A stretch of DNA of 64,000 bases from Curvibacter microcysteis (GCF_028649455.1 NZ_JAQSIO010000003.1:310001-374000); one strand, 5' to 3'. Positions 48,745 through 59,209 are shown, counted from the stretch's first letter. A program made the numbers and translations. The notes: a model not told the origin generated them from the letters alone.

Positions 48745-50538
48745 TCACAAGGAATGGGGTGTCATGTCGGCTTCGGTCGGCGCTGCGTCAGCCACTGCCT
48801 GGAGGGCGGTCGGAGCACCGTGTTCCCAAATCCGGACGACAGCATAGCTGCGCCAGGGCCGCCATGGCGCTGACGCGGCTTCTGTGGCCTGGGCCGCGGC
48901 GCGTGGTGAGGGGCGCGGCCCAGGGCCACCGGCCGGCCTTGCCCTGTGGGGGTCGGCCGCTGGGACCAGGCGTGTGGCCAGCGCGTTTTGCAGCACCACG
49001 TCACCGGCTGGAAATGCGTCAGGCCAGCGCAGGGCGCGCATGGCGATGTACTGCGCGGTCCAGTCGCCCACCCCCGGCAGGGCTTGCAAGTCAGCCAGGG
49101 TTGCCGCGAGCGGCGCACTGCCGTCCAGCACCAACTGCCCGGCGTGCACCGCCCGGGCCAGGGCCAGGATGGCCTGTTGGCGTTGCCGCACCACGCCCAG
49201 GGCACCCAGCGTGGCGCACAGCGCGCTGCCATCGCCTTCACCCGCCAAGGTGGCGGCGTCGGGGAACAGGTGACTCAGGCCGGGGGGCAGGCCGGGCTCG
49301 GGGGGGAGGGGGGCACCCCACTGGGTGACCAGGCGTTGGCACAGAGTGCGGGCGGCGGCCACGGTGATCTGTTGGCCCAGGATGGCCCGCACCGCCATCT
49401 CAAAGCCGTCCAGTGCGCCGGGCACACGCAGGCCCTGCAGGGGGCCGAAGTGGGGGGCCAGAACGGCGTCGATGGCAGCCGGGTCGGCGTCCAGGTCCAG
49501 CCACTGGCGCACCCGCCGGATCAGGCTGGGCAGGGCGGGGCGCAAGGCGTCGCTCAAGCTCAGTTGGACCTGCTGCCGCGCAGGCTGCCATTCGACCCGC
49601 AGCCAGCCTGTCAGGCGTCGGCCATCGGCGGGTGCCTGCAGTTGCAGGGTGCGCTGGAGCCGCAGGCCGTCGACTGACGGCTCGACGGTCTCCAGGCCCA
49701 TCACGGCCCGCGCGGCCATGAAACGGCCCAGGGTGGCCAGGTCGTAAGGCGGTCGGTAGCCCAGGCGGATGGGCGCTGTCGCGGGGCCCGAGGGCGTGCG
49801 GGGCTCGACAGCCCGAGGGCGTGGTCCAGGCGTCGCATCGCGGGTCCGTGCGGGCTCCAGCCGGGGCCGCCTCAGCGCGCTGGGCGACAGGCCATAGTGC
49901 GCCAGGAAGGCCGCGTTGAAACGGCGCACGCTGGCAAATCCGCTGGCCAAGGCGATCTCGGTGATGGGCAGGTCGGTGTCGGCCAGCAGTTGCTTGGCGC
50001 ACAGCAGGCGTTGGGTTTGCAGGTACTGCAGGGGCGACACGCCCAGCGTGGTTTCAAACAGGCGCCGCAGGTGGCGGTCACTGACGCCCAGGCGCGCGGC
50101 CAGCCGCGCCATCAAGGGCCCCTCGCTCCTGGCCTGGGCTGAAGCGCCGTGGGGCCGGGGCCAGTGGGCGGGTTCATCCAGCCAGCGGGCGGCTTCCGCC
50201 ACCATGATGCGTGTGGCGTCGGTGTGGGACCAGGCCCCCAACTGGGGGGCCAGTTCCGGACGGCAGCGCAAGCAGGGTCGAAAGCCGGCCTGTTCGGCTT
50301 GGGCCGCCAACTCAAAAAACCGACAGTTTTCACGCTTGGGCGCCCGCACGGCGCAGACGGGCCTGCAGTAAATGCCGGTGCTGGTGACGCCGGTGAAGAA
50401 CTGTCCGTCAAAGCGCGCATCCCGGGTTTGCAAGGCCAGGTAACAGGCGTCGGCGTCCTGGCTCAGGTGGCCGGGGTGGGCCGACCTCAGGTCGGGCTGG
50501 GGCTCGGCAGGGGGGCAGTCAAGGCGGCGTCTGGACAT
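48745..50538 (-). CDS. alkA: Ada-AlkA fusion: regulator and DNA-3-methyladenine glycosylase
   Basis: Predicted 597-residue fusion. The Ada metal domain (about 30-105) has cysteines C58, C62, C89 and C92 with exactly the E. coli Ada spacing, C58 being the methylphosphotriester acceptor (STGIYCRPVC). An AraC-type helix-turn-helix domain (about 130-230) follows, then AlkA N-terminal (about 260-380) and HhH-GPD glycosylase domains (385-585), with LQALPGVGDWTAQYIAMRA as the hairpin and catalytic D513. A Pro/Ala-rich insertion lies before WRPWRSYAVVRIWEHG. It can thus sense methylation damage, activate genes and excise methylated purines. Ogt is a separate gene just downstream. Confidence 0.93.
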   Translation of the reverse strand: MSRRRLDCPPAEPQPDLRSAHPGHLSQDADACYLALQTRDARFDGQFFTGVTSTGIYCRPVCAVRAPKRENCRFFELAAQAEQAGFRPCLRCRPELAPQLGAWSHTDATRIMVAEAARWLDEPAHWPRPHGASAQARSEGPLMARLAARLGVSDRHLRRLFETTLGVSPLQYLQTQRLLCAKQLLADTDLPITEIALASGFASVRRFNAAFLAHYGLSPSALRRPRLEPARTRDATPGPRPRAVEPRTPSGPATAPIRLGYRPPYDLATLGRFMAARAVMGLETVEPSVDGLRLQRTLQLQAPADGRRLTGWLRVEWQPARQQVQLSLSDALRPALPSLIRRVRQWLDLDADPAAIDAVLAPHFGPLQGLRVPGALDGFEMAVRAILGQQITVAAARTLCQRLVTQWGAPLPPEPGLPPGLSHLFPDAATLAGEGDGSALCATLGALGVVRQRQQAILALARAVHAGQLVLDGSAPLAATLADLQALPGVGDWTAQYIAMRALRWPDAFPAGDVVLQNALATRLVPAADPHRARPAGGPGPRPSPRAAAQATEAASAPWRPWRSYAVVRIWEHGAPTALQAVADAAPTEADMTPHSL

Positions 50539-50734
50539 GGTGGGACGATGATACGCAGGCCCTGTGGCGCTGACTGGCCGTTTTCGGACTTGATCCTTGT
50601 CTAACGCGGCGTCTGAAGTTTGTCATTTGGTCCGGGCTCGCCCTCTACAATCCAAAGCGTTTGCCAGCCCGGCCTGCAGGTCGGGCTTGGCCCTGTCCGG
50701 CTGTTCTTCAACCTGTCCCAACCCAACATCTTCC

Positions 50735-52150
50735 ATGCAAGTCAACGCAGCGATCTTCAAGGCTTACGACATCCGCGGCATCGTGCCCAGCACCCTCAAC
50801 GAAAGCGTGGCCGAAGGCCTGGGCCTGGCCTTTGGGGCCGCTGCCTTGGCACAGGGTGAAACGACGGTGGCCGTGGGCCGCGATGGCCGCTTGAGCGGCC
50901 CGGCCCTGGTGCAGGCCCTGGTGCGTGGCCTGGTGGCTGCCGGCATCGAGGTGATTGATGTGGGCGCGGTCACCACCCCCATGCTGTACTTTGCGGCCAG
51001 CACCCTGTGCCGCAGCGGCATCCAGGTCACGGGCAGCCACAACCCCAAGGACTACAACGGCTTCAAGATGGTGTTGGCCAGCAAGGCCATCTATGGCGAA
51101 GAAATCCAGGCCCTGCGCCGCACCATGGAGGCTGACAGCGCCCCGCGCCGCGCCGGCGGCAGCGTGCGCCAGGCCGATGTGACCCAGGCCTATGTCGAAC
51201 GCATTGTGGGCGACGTCAAACTGGCCCGCCCGATGAAGATCGTGGTGGATTCGGGCAACGGCATTGCCGGGGCCACCGCCCCGGGCATCTTCCGCGCCCT
51301 GGGCTGCGAGGTGACCGAGCTGTTCAGCGAGGTCGATGGCAACTTCCCCAACCACCACCCCGACCCGAGCAAGCCCGAGAACCTGAACGACCTGATCGCT
51401 GCGCTCCAGGCCGGCGACGCCGAGCTGGGCCTGGCTTTCGACGGCGATGGCGACCGACTGGGCATCGTCACCAAGGACGGCCAGAACATCTTCCCCGACC
51501 GCCAGATGATGCTGTTTGCCCGCGATGTGCTCAGCCGCGTGCCCGGCGGCGAGATCGTCTTCGACGTCAAGTGCACCCAGCGCCTGGCGCCCGAGATCGC
51601 GGCCGCTGGCGGCGTGCCCGTGATGTTCAAGACGGGGCACTCGCTGATCAAGGCACGCATGCGCGAGACCAATGCCCCCTTGGGTGGCGAAATGAGTGGC
51701 CACATCTTCTTCAAGGAGCGCTGGTTCGGCTTTGACGACGGCACTTACGCCGGCTGCCGCCTGCTGGAAATCCTGAGCCGCTCGCCCGACGCGAACGCCG
51801 TGCTCAACGGCCTGCCGCAAAGCCACTCCACGCCCGAGCTGAATGTGGCCTGCGCCGAAGGTGAGCCGCACCGCGTCACCGCCGAGCTGCAAACCGCCGC
51901 CCCGGCCTTCTTGGCAGCCCGTGCTGCGGCACGTGGCGCTGAAGCAGCCCCGCAAATCTCCACCATCGACGGCCTGCGCGTGGACTGGGCCGACGGCTTT
52001 GGCCTGATCCGCGCCTCCAACACCACGCCGGTGCTGGTGCTGCGCTTTGAAGGCCAAAACGCCGAGGCCCTGGCCCGCATCGAGGGCGACATGCTGGCCC
52101 TGTTGCACAGCGTCAAGCCCGACGCCCACGTGGGCAGCGCAGCGCACTGA
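50735..52150 (+). CDS. manB: Phosphomannomutase/phosphoglucomutase
   Basis: Predicted 471-residue hexose phosphate mutase of the AlgC/ManB type, which supplies mannose-1-P and glucose-1-P for LPS and exopolysaccharide. The phosphoserine is S101 in TGSHNPKDYNG, the metal loop DGDGDR is near residue 236, the sugar loop GEMSGH is present and the phosphate-binding RASNTTPVLVLRFE loop closes the protein. ATG 50735 (MQVNAAIFKAYDIRG) is used because the family starts there. It is followed 43 bases later by waaA, so the two form an envelope polysaccharide unit, and it is divergent from the Ada-AlkA gene. Confidence 0.94.
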   Translation: MQVNAAIFKAYDIRGIVPSTLNESVAEGLGLAFGAAALAQGETTVAVGRDGRLSGPALVQALVRGLVAAGIEVIDVGAVTTPMLYFAASTLCRSGIQVTGSHNPKDYNGFKMVLASKAIYGEEIQALRRTMEADSAPRRAGGSVRQADVTQAYVERIVGDVKLARPMKIVVDSGNGIAGATAPGIFRALGCEVTELFSEVDGNFPNHHPDPSKPENLNDLIAALQAGDAELGLAFDGDGDRLGIVTKDGQNIFPDRQMMLFARDVLSRVPGGEIVFDVKCTQRLAPEIAAAGGVPVMFKTGHSLIKARMRETNAPLGGEMSGHIFFKERWFGFDDGTYAGCRLLEILSRSPDANAVLNGLPQSHSTPELNVACAEGEPHRVTAELQTAAPAFLAARAAARGAEAAPQISTIDGLRVDWADGFGLIRASNTTPVLVLRFEGQNAEALARIEGDMLALLHSVKPDAHVGSAAH

Positions 52151-52193
52151 TGCGGCTCGCCGACCGTGCCCTGGGCGCCCGGGAAAGCGGCGC

Positions 52194-53525
52194 ATGAGCG
52201 TGGCGCGTGCGCTGTACTCGACGGTGCTGCGCCTGGCGCAGCCCCTGCTGCGCCGCAAGCTGGCGCGGCGTGGGCGCACCGAGCCGGGCTACCTGACCCA
52301 TGTGGAGGAGCGCTTTGGCCACTACAGCCAGGCGCCCAGCCAGGGCTGGGTTTGGGTGCACGCGGTGTCTTTGGGGGAGACCCGGGCCGCTGGCATCCTG
52401 ATCGAGGCTTTGCGCGCTGAATGGGCGCGCCGGGGCTGGCCGTTTCACCTGCTGTTGACCCATGGCACGGCCACAGGCCGGGCCGAAGGGCAGCGCTTGT
52501 TGCGCGAGGGCGATGTGCAGGTCTGGCAGCCCTGGGACACCCCGGCCGCCGTGCAGCGCTTTTTGCGTCAGTTCCGTCCCGCCCTGGGGCTGTTGATGGA
52601 AACCGAGGTCTGGCCCAATCTGGTGGCGGCTTGCCGCAGTCAAGGCCTGCCGCTGGCATTGGCCAATGCCCGCTTGAATGCCAAATCACTGGCCTCGGCC
52701 CAGCGCTTGCGCTGGCTCAGCGAGCCGGCTTACCAGGGCTTTCGCGCCGTGTGGGCGCAAACCGAGGCCGACGCCCAGCGCTTGCGCCAACTCGGTGCGC
52801 CCGTTCAGGCCGTGTTGGGCAACGTCAAATTTGATGCCCGGCCTGATCCGACCCAACACAGCCTGGGGCAGTCCCTGGCGCAGCGTTTGTGGGTGGAGCG
52901 TGGCCAGCGGGTGCTTTTGTTGGCCAGTTCGCGCGAGGGGGAAGAAGCACTGTGGCTGCAAGCCCTGCGCCAGGTGCCGCCCCTGCCCGGTGTGCAATGG
53001 CTCTTGGTGCCCCGCCACCCGCAACGCTTTGACGCCGTGGCGGCGCTGTGTGCCGAGGCGGGGCTGTCGGTGGCCCGACGCAGCCAATGGTCGAGCCAGC
53101 AGCCCGATGACCTGCCCCCCGTGGCGGACGTGTGGCTGGGCGATACGCTGGGGGACATGGCGCTCTACTACAGCCTGAGCCGCGCTGCCTTGCTGGGGGG
53201 CAGCTTCGAGCCCCTGGGCGGCCAGAACCTGATCGAGGCCGCGGCCTGCGCCTGCCCGGTGCTGATGGGCCCGCACACCTTCAACTTTGCCGATGCGGCG
53301 GCGCTGTCAGAGGCTTCGGGTGCGGCCTGGCGCGTCGCCGATGTGCCTGCTGCCTTGACCCTGTTGGCTGAACTGCTGGCCCAACCCGAGCGTTTGCAAG
53401 CGGCCTCGCAGGCCGCCCAAGGCTTTGCTGCGGCGCACCGGGGTGCCGCGGCGCGCACGGCACACGTTGCCGCTGAACTGTTGCTGAGCCAGCGCTTGCA
53501 CAGCCTGGCACCCAGGCGTTTGTGA
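52194..53525 (+). CDS. waaA: Kdo transferase (3-deoxy-D-manno-octulosonate transferase)
   Basis: Predicted 443-residue membrane-anchored glycosyltransferase that adds Kdo to lipid A, the first step of LPS core assembly. An N-terminal hydrophobic/basic anchor precedes the catalytic WVHAVSLGETRAA segment (general base E). The second half has ASSREGEE, LLVPRHPQRF and the donor-binding GGSFEPLGGQNLIE loop typical of GT30. ATG 52194 follows the manB stop by 43 bases. It is convergent with tolC. Confidence 0.94.
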   Translation: MSVARALYSTVLRLAQPLLRRKLARRGRTEPGYLTHVEERFGHYSQAPSQGWVWVHAVSLGETRAAGILIEALRAEWARRGWPFHLLLTHGTATGRAEGQRLLREGDVQVWQPWDTPAAVQRFLRQFRPALGLLMETEVWPNLVAACRSQGLPLALANARLNAKSLASAQRLRWLSEPAYQGFRAVWAQTEADAQRLRQLGAPVQAVLGNVKFDARPDPTQHSLGQSLAQRLWVERGQRVLLLASSREGEEALWLQALRQVPPLPGVQWLLVPRHPQRFDAVAALCAEAGLSVARRSQWSSQQPDDLPPVADVWLGDTLGDMALYYSLSRAALLGGSFEPLGGQNLIEAAACACPVLMGPHTFNFADAAALSEASGAAWRVADVPAALTLLAELLAQPERLQAASQAAQGFAAAHRGAAARTAHVAAELLLSQRLHSLAPRRL

Positions 53526-53533
53526 GGTGGCGG

Positions 53534-53558
53534 GCGGGGGCGTTTCACCAGCCCCCGC
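53534..53558. terminator. GC-rich hairpin between waaA and tolC
   Basis: Perfect 8-base arms GCGGGGGC / GCCCCCGC with a 9-base loop lie between the convergent stops of waaA and tolC. No U tract follows, so it is only a candidate terminator. Confidence 0.45.
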
Positions 53559-53571
53559 AAGCCCTGTTCTC

Positions 53572-54930
53572 TCAGGGCGCGAGCAGGGCGTTGACGGACT
53601 GCAGGTCGTCCGGCGTCAGGCTGCCATTGGCCTGACGCAGTTTGAGCCCACCGACCAGCACGCTGTAGCGCGCCAAAGCGAGGTCGCGCTTGGTTTGGTA
53701 GAGCTGGCTTTGTGAGTTCAGCACATCAATGTTGATGCGCACCCCCACCTTGTAGCCCAGCATGTTGGCGTCCAGCGCGCTTTGGCTGGACACCTCGGCG
53801 GCCTGCAAGGCCTTGACCTGGCTGGTGCCAGAGAGCACGCCATAGAAGGCGGTGCGTGTGGCCTGCGCCGTGCTGCGGCGGGCGGTGTCCAGGTCTGCTT
53901 GCGCCTTCTCTTGCAGCGACAGGGCTTCGCGCACACGCGACTGCAGTGCGCCCCCGGCATAGAGCGGGAAGTTCAGCGTCACACCGATGGAGGCCTGCGT
54001 GATGCGCGAGCTCACCCGGCTGGTGGGCGACAAGCTGGAGCCATCCATGTTGTGCGCCACGGCATAGCTGCCATTGAGGTCCACCGTGGGCTTTTGCCCT
54101 GCTTCAGCCTTGGCAATTTCCAGCGTGGCCACGTCCAGGGTGGTTTGGGCCAGTTGCACCTGGGGGTGCTCCTGCGCGCTTTCGACCCAAGACTCGACCC
54201 GGTCCGAAGGCAGGGTGGGCAGTTCGGCTTGCGGCTTCAGCGGCAGCGGTTGCGTGTTGCTGCGGCCCACCAGTTGGTCCAGGAAGAGTTGCTTCACGCG
54301 CAGCTCGTTCTGGGCGGCAATCTCCTGGCTGATCACCAGGTCTTCGCGGGCCTGGGCTTCGCGGGTGTCGGTGATGGTGGCGGTGCCCACTTCAAAGTTG
54401 CGCTTGGCCGAGGCCAGTTGCTCTTTCACAGCCACTTTTTGGGCCTGCACAAAGACCAGGCTGTCATGGGCCGCCAGCACGTCAAAGTAGGCCTGGCTGA
54501 CCCGCACGATCAGGTCTTGTTCGGCCAAGGCCAACTGGGCATCGGCCTGGATGAGCAGCTTTTCGCCTTGACGGTAGGACGCCAGATTGCCTGGGCGGTA
54601 CAGCGGCTGGCTCAGGCTGAGCCCGTTTTGCCGCAGACCATAGGGGTGCTTGAAGTAAGGCACGCCGTCGATGTTGCCCGACACCTGGCTGCGCGACACC
54701 GTGCTTTGCAAGTTCAGCGTGGGGCGCAGGTTGGCCTTGGCCTGGTCGGCCCGGGCCTGGGTGGCTTCGTATTGGGAGCGCGCGGCGCGGTAGGAGGCGT
54801 CGTAATCGCGCGCCACCTGGTACAGCTCGGTGAGGCTTTGTGCCTGGGCGCTGGGCCAGGCCAGGGCCGACACGAGGCCCAGACTCAGGCAGGCCGGGAT
54901 CTGCCGCAAGGCAAACAGAGGAGAAAACAT
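53572..54930 (-). CDS. tolC: TolC family outer-membrane channel
   Basis: Predicted 452-residue outer-membrane efflux protein. A signal peptide (about 1-30, ending AQA) is followed by two OEP repeats of coiled-coil helices and short barrel strands; SLTELYQVARDYDASYRAARSQYEA opens the first and LNFPLYAGGALQSRVREA the second, as in TolC. It forms the exit duct for RND pumps and type I secretion. Start 54930 has GAGG upstream; a longer frame lacks similarity. It ends a six-gene unit with the tetR, adaptor and RND genes, 22 bases after the rhodanese gene. Confidence 0.94.
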   Translation of the reverse strand: MFSPLFALRQIPACLSLGLVSALAWPSAQAQSLTELYQVARDYDASYRAARSQYEATQARADQAKANLRPTLNLQSTVSRSQVSGNIDGVPYFKHPYGLRQNGLSLSQPLYRPGNLASYRQGEKLLIQADAQLALAEQDLIVRVSQAYFDVLAAHDSLVFVQAQKVAVKEQLASAKRNFEVGTATITDTREAQAREDLVISQEIAAQNELRVKQLFLDQLVGRSNTQPLPLKPQAELPTLPSDRVESWVESAQEHPQVQLAQTTLDVATLEIAKAEAGQKPTVDLNGSYAVAHNMDGSSLSPTSRVSSRITQASIGVTLNFPLYAGGALQSRVREALSLQEKAQADLDTARRSTAQATRTAFYGVLSGTSQVKALQAAEVSSQSALDANMLGYKVGVRINIDVLNSQSQLYQTKRDLALARYSVLVGGLKLRQANGSLTPDDLQSVNALLAP

Positions 54931-54952
54931 GGAAGGGGCACTCCAGACAAGT

Positions 54953-55291
54953 TCAATAAACGGGGACTTCGGGGTCGCGTTCCACCGTCCAGGCATGGAT
55001 GCCCCCGGCGATGTTCACGACGTTCTCAAATCCGTTTTCTGCCAAAAAGGCAGCGACGCGCAGGCTGCGGGCCCCGTGGTGGCACAGGCAGGCCACGGGC
55101 GTGGCCGGGTCCAGCTCCGCCAGCCGCGTCGGAATCTCGTTCATGGGAATGCTGACCAGCCGAAAGTCCGTTGGCCGCACGCTGGCGGTTTGCAGTTCCC
55201 AGGGTTCGCGCACATCCAGCACGATGGGCTGGGCGTCGCTGACGCTGTGGAGCCAGGCACTGAGGCTGGCGGGACGGACTTGGGTGATCAT
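54953..55291 (-). CDS. Single-domain rhodanese-like protein
   Basis: Predicted 112-residue cytoplasmic protein with one rhodanese domain. The active cysteine C70 opens the six-residue loop CHHGARS, with D26 and E29 (VLDVREPWE) and the closing GGIHAWT helix. It is a sulfurtransferase or thiol-relay candidate; GlpE-like in size. It lies between pcm (19-base gap) and tolC (22-base gap) in the efflux unit. Confidence 0.93.
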   Translation of the reverse strand: MITQVRPASLSAWLHSVSDAQPIVLDVREPWELQTASVRPTDFRLVSIPMNEIPTRLAELDPATPVACLCHHGARSLRVAAFLAENGFENVVNIAGGIHAWTVERDPEVPVY

Positions 55292-55310
55292 TCCAGGGTT
55301 CCTGTGAAGG

Positions 55311-55976
55311 TCAGAGTTTGAAGCGCGAAGGCTCGGGGAAGTTGTGCAGTCGAGCGGCCACGGTGTCCCAGGGCTGCACGGTGCTGAAGGTCTTGTCGCT
55401 GTTGCGGGTGATGAAGGTGGCGCGCATCACGGGCTCATAGCCAACGATGGCGAACAGGCGGCCACCGACCTTGAGTTGGTCGAGCAAGGCGGCGGGCACT
55501 TCTGCCACCGAGCCGCTGAGCACGATCACGTCGAAGGGGCCATCGGCCTGCACGTCACGGGCACCGTCGGCGACGCGCACTTCGACGTTGCTGACACCGG
55601 CTTTTTGCAGGTTGCCACGGGCGAATTCGGCCAGCTCCGGCTTGATTTCGAGCGAGATCACGCGTTGGGCACGGTGGGCCAGCAGGGCGGCCATGAAGCC
55701 CGAGCCGGTGCCGATTTCCAGCACCTTTTCATTCTTTTGCACCTTCAGGTCCTGCAGCGCGCGGGCTTCCACGCGCGGGGCCAGCATGGATTGGCCAGCG
55801 GGCAGGGGCACTTCCATGTCGACAAAGGCCAGGGCCTTGCTGGCCAGGGGCAGGTAGTCCTCGCGGTGGATTTCGTTGAGCAGCGCCAGGATGTCGGCGT
55901 CCAGCACATCCCAGGGGCGGATTTGCTGCTCGATCATGTTGAAGCGGGCTTGGGCGAGGTTCAGGGGCTGTGACAT
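55311..55976 (-). CDS. pcm: Pcm-like protein-L-isoaspartate O-methyltransferase
   Basis: Predicted 221-residue SAM-dependent methyltransferase. Motif I is VLEIGTGSGFMAALLAH, and the region after it (VISLEIKPELAEFAR, GPFDVIVLSGSV, LKVGGRLFAIVG) matches protein-L-isoaspartate methyltransferases, which repair aged proteins. The segment that is T-x-S-x-P in classical enzymes reads GQSMLAP here, a departure in the active site, so the exact substrate may differ. It lies between the RND pump (20-base gap) and rhodanese (19-base gap) genes. Confidence 0.85.
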   Translation of the reverse strand: MSQPLNLAQARFNMIEQQIRPWDVLDADILALLNEIHREDYLPLASKALAFVDMEVPLPAGQSMLAPRVEARALQDLKVQKNEKVLEIGTGSGFMAALLAHRAQRVISLEIKPELAEFARGNLQKAGVSNVEVRVADGARDVQADGPFDVIVLSGSVAEVPAALLDQLKVGGRLFAIVGYEPVMRATFITRNSDKTFSTVQPWDTVAARLHNFPEPSRFKL

Positions 55977-55996
55977 GGGGTAACTCCGGCGTTGGA

Positions 55997-58900
55997 TCAG
56001 GACAAACCATCGATTTTAGGCGGGCTGGCCGGGGTTTGGCCGCGGCCCAGCACACGACGGGCCCAAGAAGCCAAATCGTCCATGTAGCAATACACCACCG
56101 GCACCACCACCAGGGTCAGCAAGGAGGAGGTGATGACCCCACCAATCACGGCCTGGCCCATGGGGGCGCGCTGCTCGGAACCTTCGCTGATGGCAAAGGC
56201 CAGGGGCACCATGCCGAAGATCATGGCCAGCGTGGTCATCAGGATGGGGCGCAGCCGCACCCGGGCGGCCAGCAGCAGGGCGGCCGAGCGCTCCAGGCCG
56301 GGCACGGGCTGGCCCTGGGCGTCCACGCCGCCTTCGCGGGCGCGGATGGCAAAGTCGACCAGCAAAATCGCGTTCTTGGTCACCAGGCCCATCAGCATGA
56401 CCACGCCAATGATGGAGAACATCGACAAGGTGGAGCCAAACATCAGCAAGGCCAGCACCACGCCGATCAAGGTCAGGGGCAGCGAGGTCATCAGTGCCAG
56501 CGGCTGCAAGAAGCTCTTGAACTGGCTGGCCAGGATCATGTAGATGAAGATGATGGCCAGGGCCAGGGCCGACACCGCGTAGCCAAACGATTCGGCCATG
56601 TTCTTGGCCGAGCCGCTGAAGCTGTAGCGGTAGCCCGGTGGCAGCTGCAGGCCTTCCAGCACCTTCTTGATGTCGCCCGACACCTCACCGGCCGAGCGCT
56701 GGTAGACGTTGGCGTTGATGGCCACTTCGCGCATCAGGTCACGGCGGTTGATCTGGTTGCTGCCCAGCGACTCTTTGACGCGGGCGATCTGGTTCAGGCG
56801 CACCACGCGGCTGCTGCCGTCGCTGGCGTTGCTCAGCGCGAAGGGCAGGCGTTCCAGGTCCTCGGGGGCGTTGCGCGCGTCGGGTGCCAGGCGCACGTTG
56901 ATGTCGTAGGTCTGGTCGTCCGGGGCGCGCCAAGTGCCTTCGGTTTCACCGGCCACCAGCAAGCGCAGCGACTTACCCAACTGGCCCACGTTCAGGCCCA
57001 GGTCGGAGGCCGCGTCACGGCGCAGCTCGACCGAGATTTGCGGCACGCCGTCCTTGACGCTGGAGTCCAGGTCGACCAGGCCGGGGATGGGGCGCACCCG
57101 CTCCATGACCAGGCGGCTCAGGCGCTCCAGCTCCTTGAGGTCAGGGCCTTGCAAAGAAAACTCCACCTGCTTGTTGCCGCCCACCGAGTCCAGCAGACCA
57201 ACGTGGGTCACGGTGATGCCGGGCACCTGGCGCAGGCGCTCACGCAGCACGGCGGACATGGCGTCCACGCTGCGCTGGCGCTGCTGGCGGTCGACCAGGC
57301 GCACGTAGATGCTGGCGTACATCTTGCCCTGGGCATTGCCGGTGTTGATGGTGGCCAGGGTGTAGCGAACCTCAGGGAACTCGCGCACGATGGACTCGAC
57401 CTGGCGCGCCTTGGCCTCGGTGGCCTCGAGCGAGGAGCCCACCGGGGTGTAGAAATTCAAGGTGGTTTCGGAGAAGTCGGCCTTGGGCACGAACTCGGTG
57501 CCCAGCAGCGGCACCATGACCACGCTCAGCACAAAAATCACCAGGGCCAGGCCCAGGGTCATGAGCCGGTGGCCCAGGGCCCAGCGCAGCAGGCTTTGGT
57601 AGCCCTCGGCCAGGCGCTCGGTGGCGTCGTCAAACCAGCCCGTGACGCGGCCAATGGTCTTGTCGTAAAAGCCCACTGGGGCGCGCTTTTCGCCGTGCGC
57701 GTGGATGCTGGGGTCGTGCCAGATGGACGACAGCATCGGGTCGAGTGTGAAGCTCACGAACATGGAGATCATCACGGCGGCCACGATGGTGATGCCGAAC
57801 TCGTGGAAAAACTTGCCGATGATGCCTTGCATGAAGCCAATCGGCAAAAACACCGCCACGATGGACAGGGTGGTGGCCAGCACCGCCAGGCCGATTTCCT
57901 GCGTGCCTTCCAGCGAAGCCTGGTAGGCGCTCTTGCCCATCTGCACATGGCGCACGATGTTCTCGCGCACCACGATGGCGTCGTCGATCAGCAGGCCCAC
58001 GCACAGCGACAAGGCCATCAGCGTGATCATGTTGATGGTGAAGCCGAACAGGTTCATGAACAGGAAGGTGCCGATCAGGGCGATGGGCAGGGTCAGGCCG
58101 GTGATCAGGGTCGAGCGCCAGGAGTTCAGGAACAGGAACACGATCAGCACGGTCAGGATGGCGCCTTCGATCAGGGTGCGCTGCACGTTGTCCACCGCCA
58201 CGCGGATGGGGCGGGAGGCGTCCAGAATGGGCTGCAGCTGCACGCCTGGGGGCAGCTGGTTTTGCAGTTCGGCCACCGTACGGGCCAGGCCATCCACCAC
58301 CTGGATGGTGTTTTCGTCCTGGGCTTTTTGCACCGACAGCAGCAAGGTGCGCTGGCCGTTGTAGAGGGCCAGGTTGTCGATTTCCTGTGCGCCGTCGCTG
58401 ACCCGCGCCACCTGTTCCACCCGCACCGGGCTGCCGCCGCGGCGCGCCACGATGATGCGGCCAAAGTCCTCGGGGCGCTGCATGCGTGCGTCGATCTGCA
58501 CCACGCGCTCTTGCGTCAGCGAGCGCACGGCGCCCACGGGCAGGTCCTGGCTTTCGTTGCGGATGGCGGTGGCCACCTGGTCGGCGGTGATGCCAAAAGA
58601 CTCGAGTGCCGTCGGGTTGAGGTAGATGTTGATCTCGCGCTTGGTGCCACCCACCAGGGTGACCGAGCCCACGCCGCGCACGTTTTCCAGCCGCTTCTTG
58701 AGCACCTGGTCAGCCCAGTTGGTGAGTTCCACTGGGCTCATGGCGCTGCCAGCGCCGCCCTGGGCCGAGGGCAGGACTGCCAAGGACCAGACGGCCCGGC
58801 TGGCCGGGTCAAAGCGCAGCACGCGGGGTTCTTTGACCTCGGTGCGGAAGTTGGGGCGGATCGCGGCGACCTTCTCGCGCACGTCTTCGGCGGCCTTGCG

Positions 58901-59203
58901 GCCATCGATGTGCAGTTGAAACTCGATGATCACCACCGACTGCCCTTGGTAGGTGCGCGAGGTCAGGGCATTGATGCCGGCAATGGCGTTGACGCCTTCT
59001 TCGACCTTCTTGGTGACTTCGCTCTCCACGATTTCAGGCGAGGCACCGGGGTAATCGGTGCTGACCACCACCACCGGGAAGTCGATGTTGGGGAACTGGT
59101 CAACGTTGAGGCGCTGGTACGAGAACAGGCCCAGCACGACCAAGGCCAACATGACCATGGTGGCGAAGACCGGGTTTTTGAGGCTGACTTGGGTGAACCA
59201 CAT
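55997..59203 (-). CDS. RND efflux pump inner-membrane protein (AcrB/MdtC-like)
   Basis: Predicted 1068-residue RND exporter. It opens [22 protein letters not shown], has the helix-4 Asp pair in [17 protein letters not shown], two large periplasmic domains and the C-terminal helix set with [18 protein letters not shown]. The [20 protein letters not shown] segment is nearer to the MdtBC/single-pump group than to AcrB. It follows its adaptor by 6 bases, and the unit continues into pcm, rhodanese and tolC. Confidence 0.95.
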   Translation of the reverse strand: MWFTQVSLKNPVFATMVMLALVVLGLFSYQRLNVDQFPNIDFPVVVVSTDYPGASPEIVESEVTKKVEEGVNAIAGINALTSRTYQGQSVVIIEFQLHIDGRKAAEDVREKVAAIRPNFRTEVKEPRVLRFDPASRAVWSLAVLPSAQGGAGSAMSPVELTNWADQVLKKRLENVRGVGSVTLVGGTKREINIYLNPTALESFGITADQVATAIRNESQDLPVGAVRSLTQERVVQIDARMQRPEDFGRIIVARRGGSPVRVEQVARVSDGAQEIDNLALYNGQRTLLLSVQKAQDENTIQVVDGLARTVAELQNQLPPGVQLQPILDASRPIRVAVDNVQRTLIEGAILTVLIVFLFLNSWRSTLITGLTLPIALIGTFLFMNLFGFTINMITLMALSLCVGLLIDDAIVVRENIVRHVQMGKSAYQASLEGTQEIGLAVLATTLSIVAVFLPIGFMQGIIGKFFHEFGITIVAAVMISMFVSFTLDPMLSSIWHDPSIHAHGEKRAPVGFYDKTIGRVTGWFDDATERLAEGYQSLLRWALGHRLMTLGLALVIFVLSVVMVPLLGTEFVPKADFSETTLNFYTPVGSSLEATEAKARQVESIVREFPEVRYTLATINTGNAQGKMYASIYVRLVDRQQRQRSVDAMSAVLRERLRQVPGITVTHVGLLDSVGGNKQVEFSLQGPDLKELERLSRLVMERVRPIPGLVDLDSSVKDGVPQISVELRRDAASDLGLNVGQLGKSLRLLVAGETEGTWRAPDDQTYDINVRLAPDARNAPEDLERLPFALSNASDGSSRVVRLNQIARVKESLGSNQINRRDLMREVAINANVYQRSAGEVSGDIKKVLEGLQLPPGYRYSFSGSAKNMAESFGYAVSALALAIIFIYMILASQFKSFLQPLALMTSLPLTLIGVVLALLMFGSTLSMFSIIGVVMLMGLVTKNAILLVDFAIRAREGGVDAQGQPVPGLERSAALLLAARVRLRPILMTTLAMIFGMVPLAFAISEGSEQRAPMGQAVIGGVITSSLLTLVVVPVVYCYMDDLASWARRVLGRGQTPASPPKIDGLS

Positions 59204-59209
59204 GGCGGG

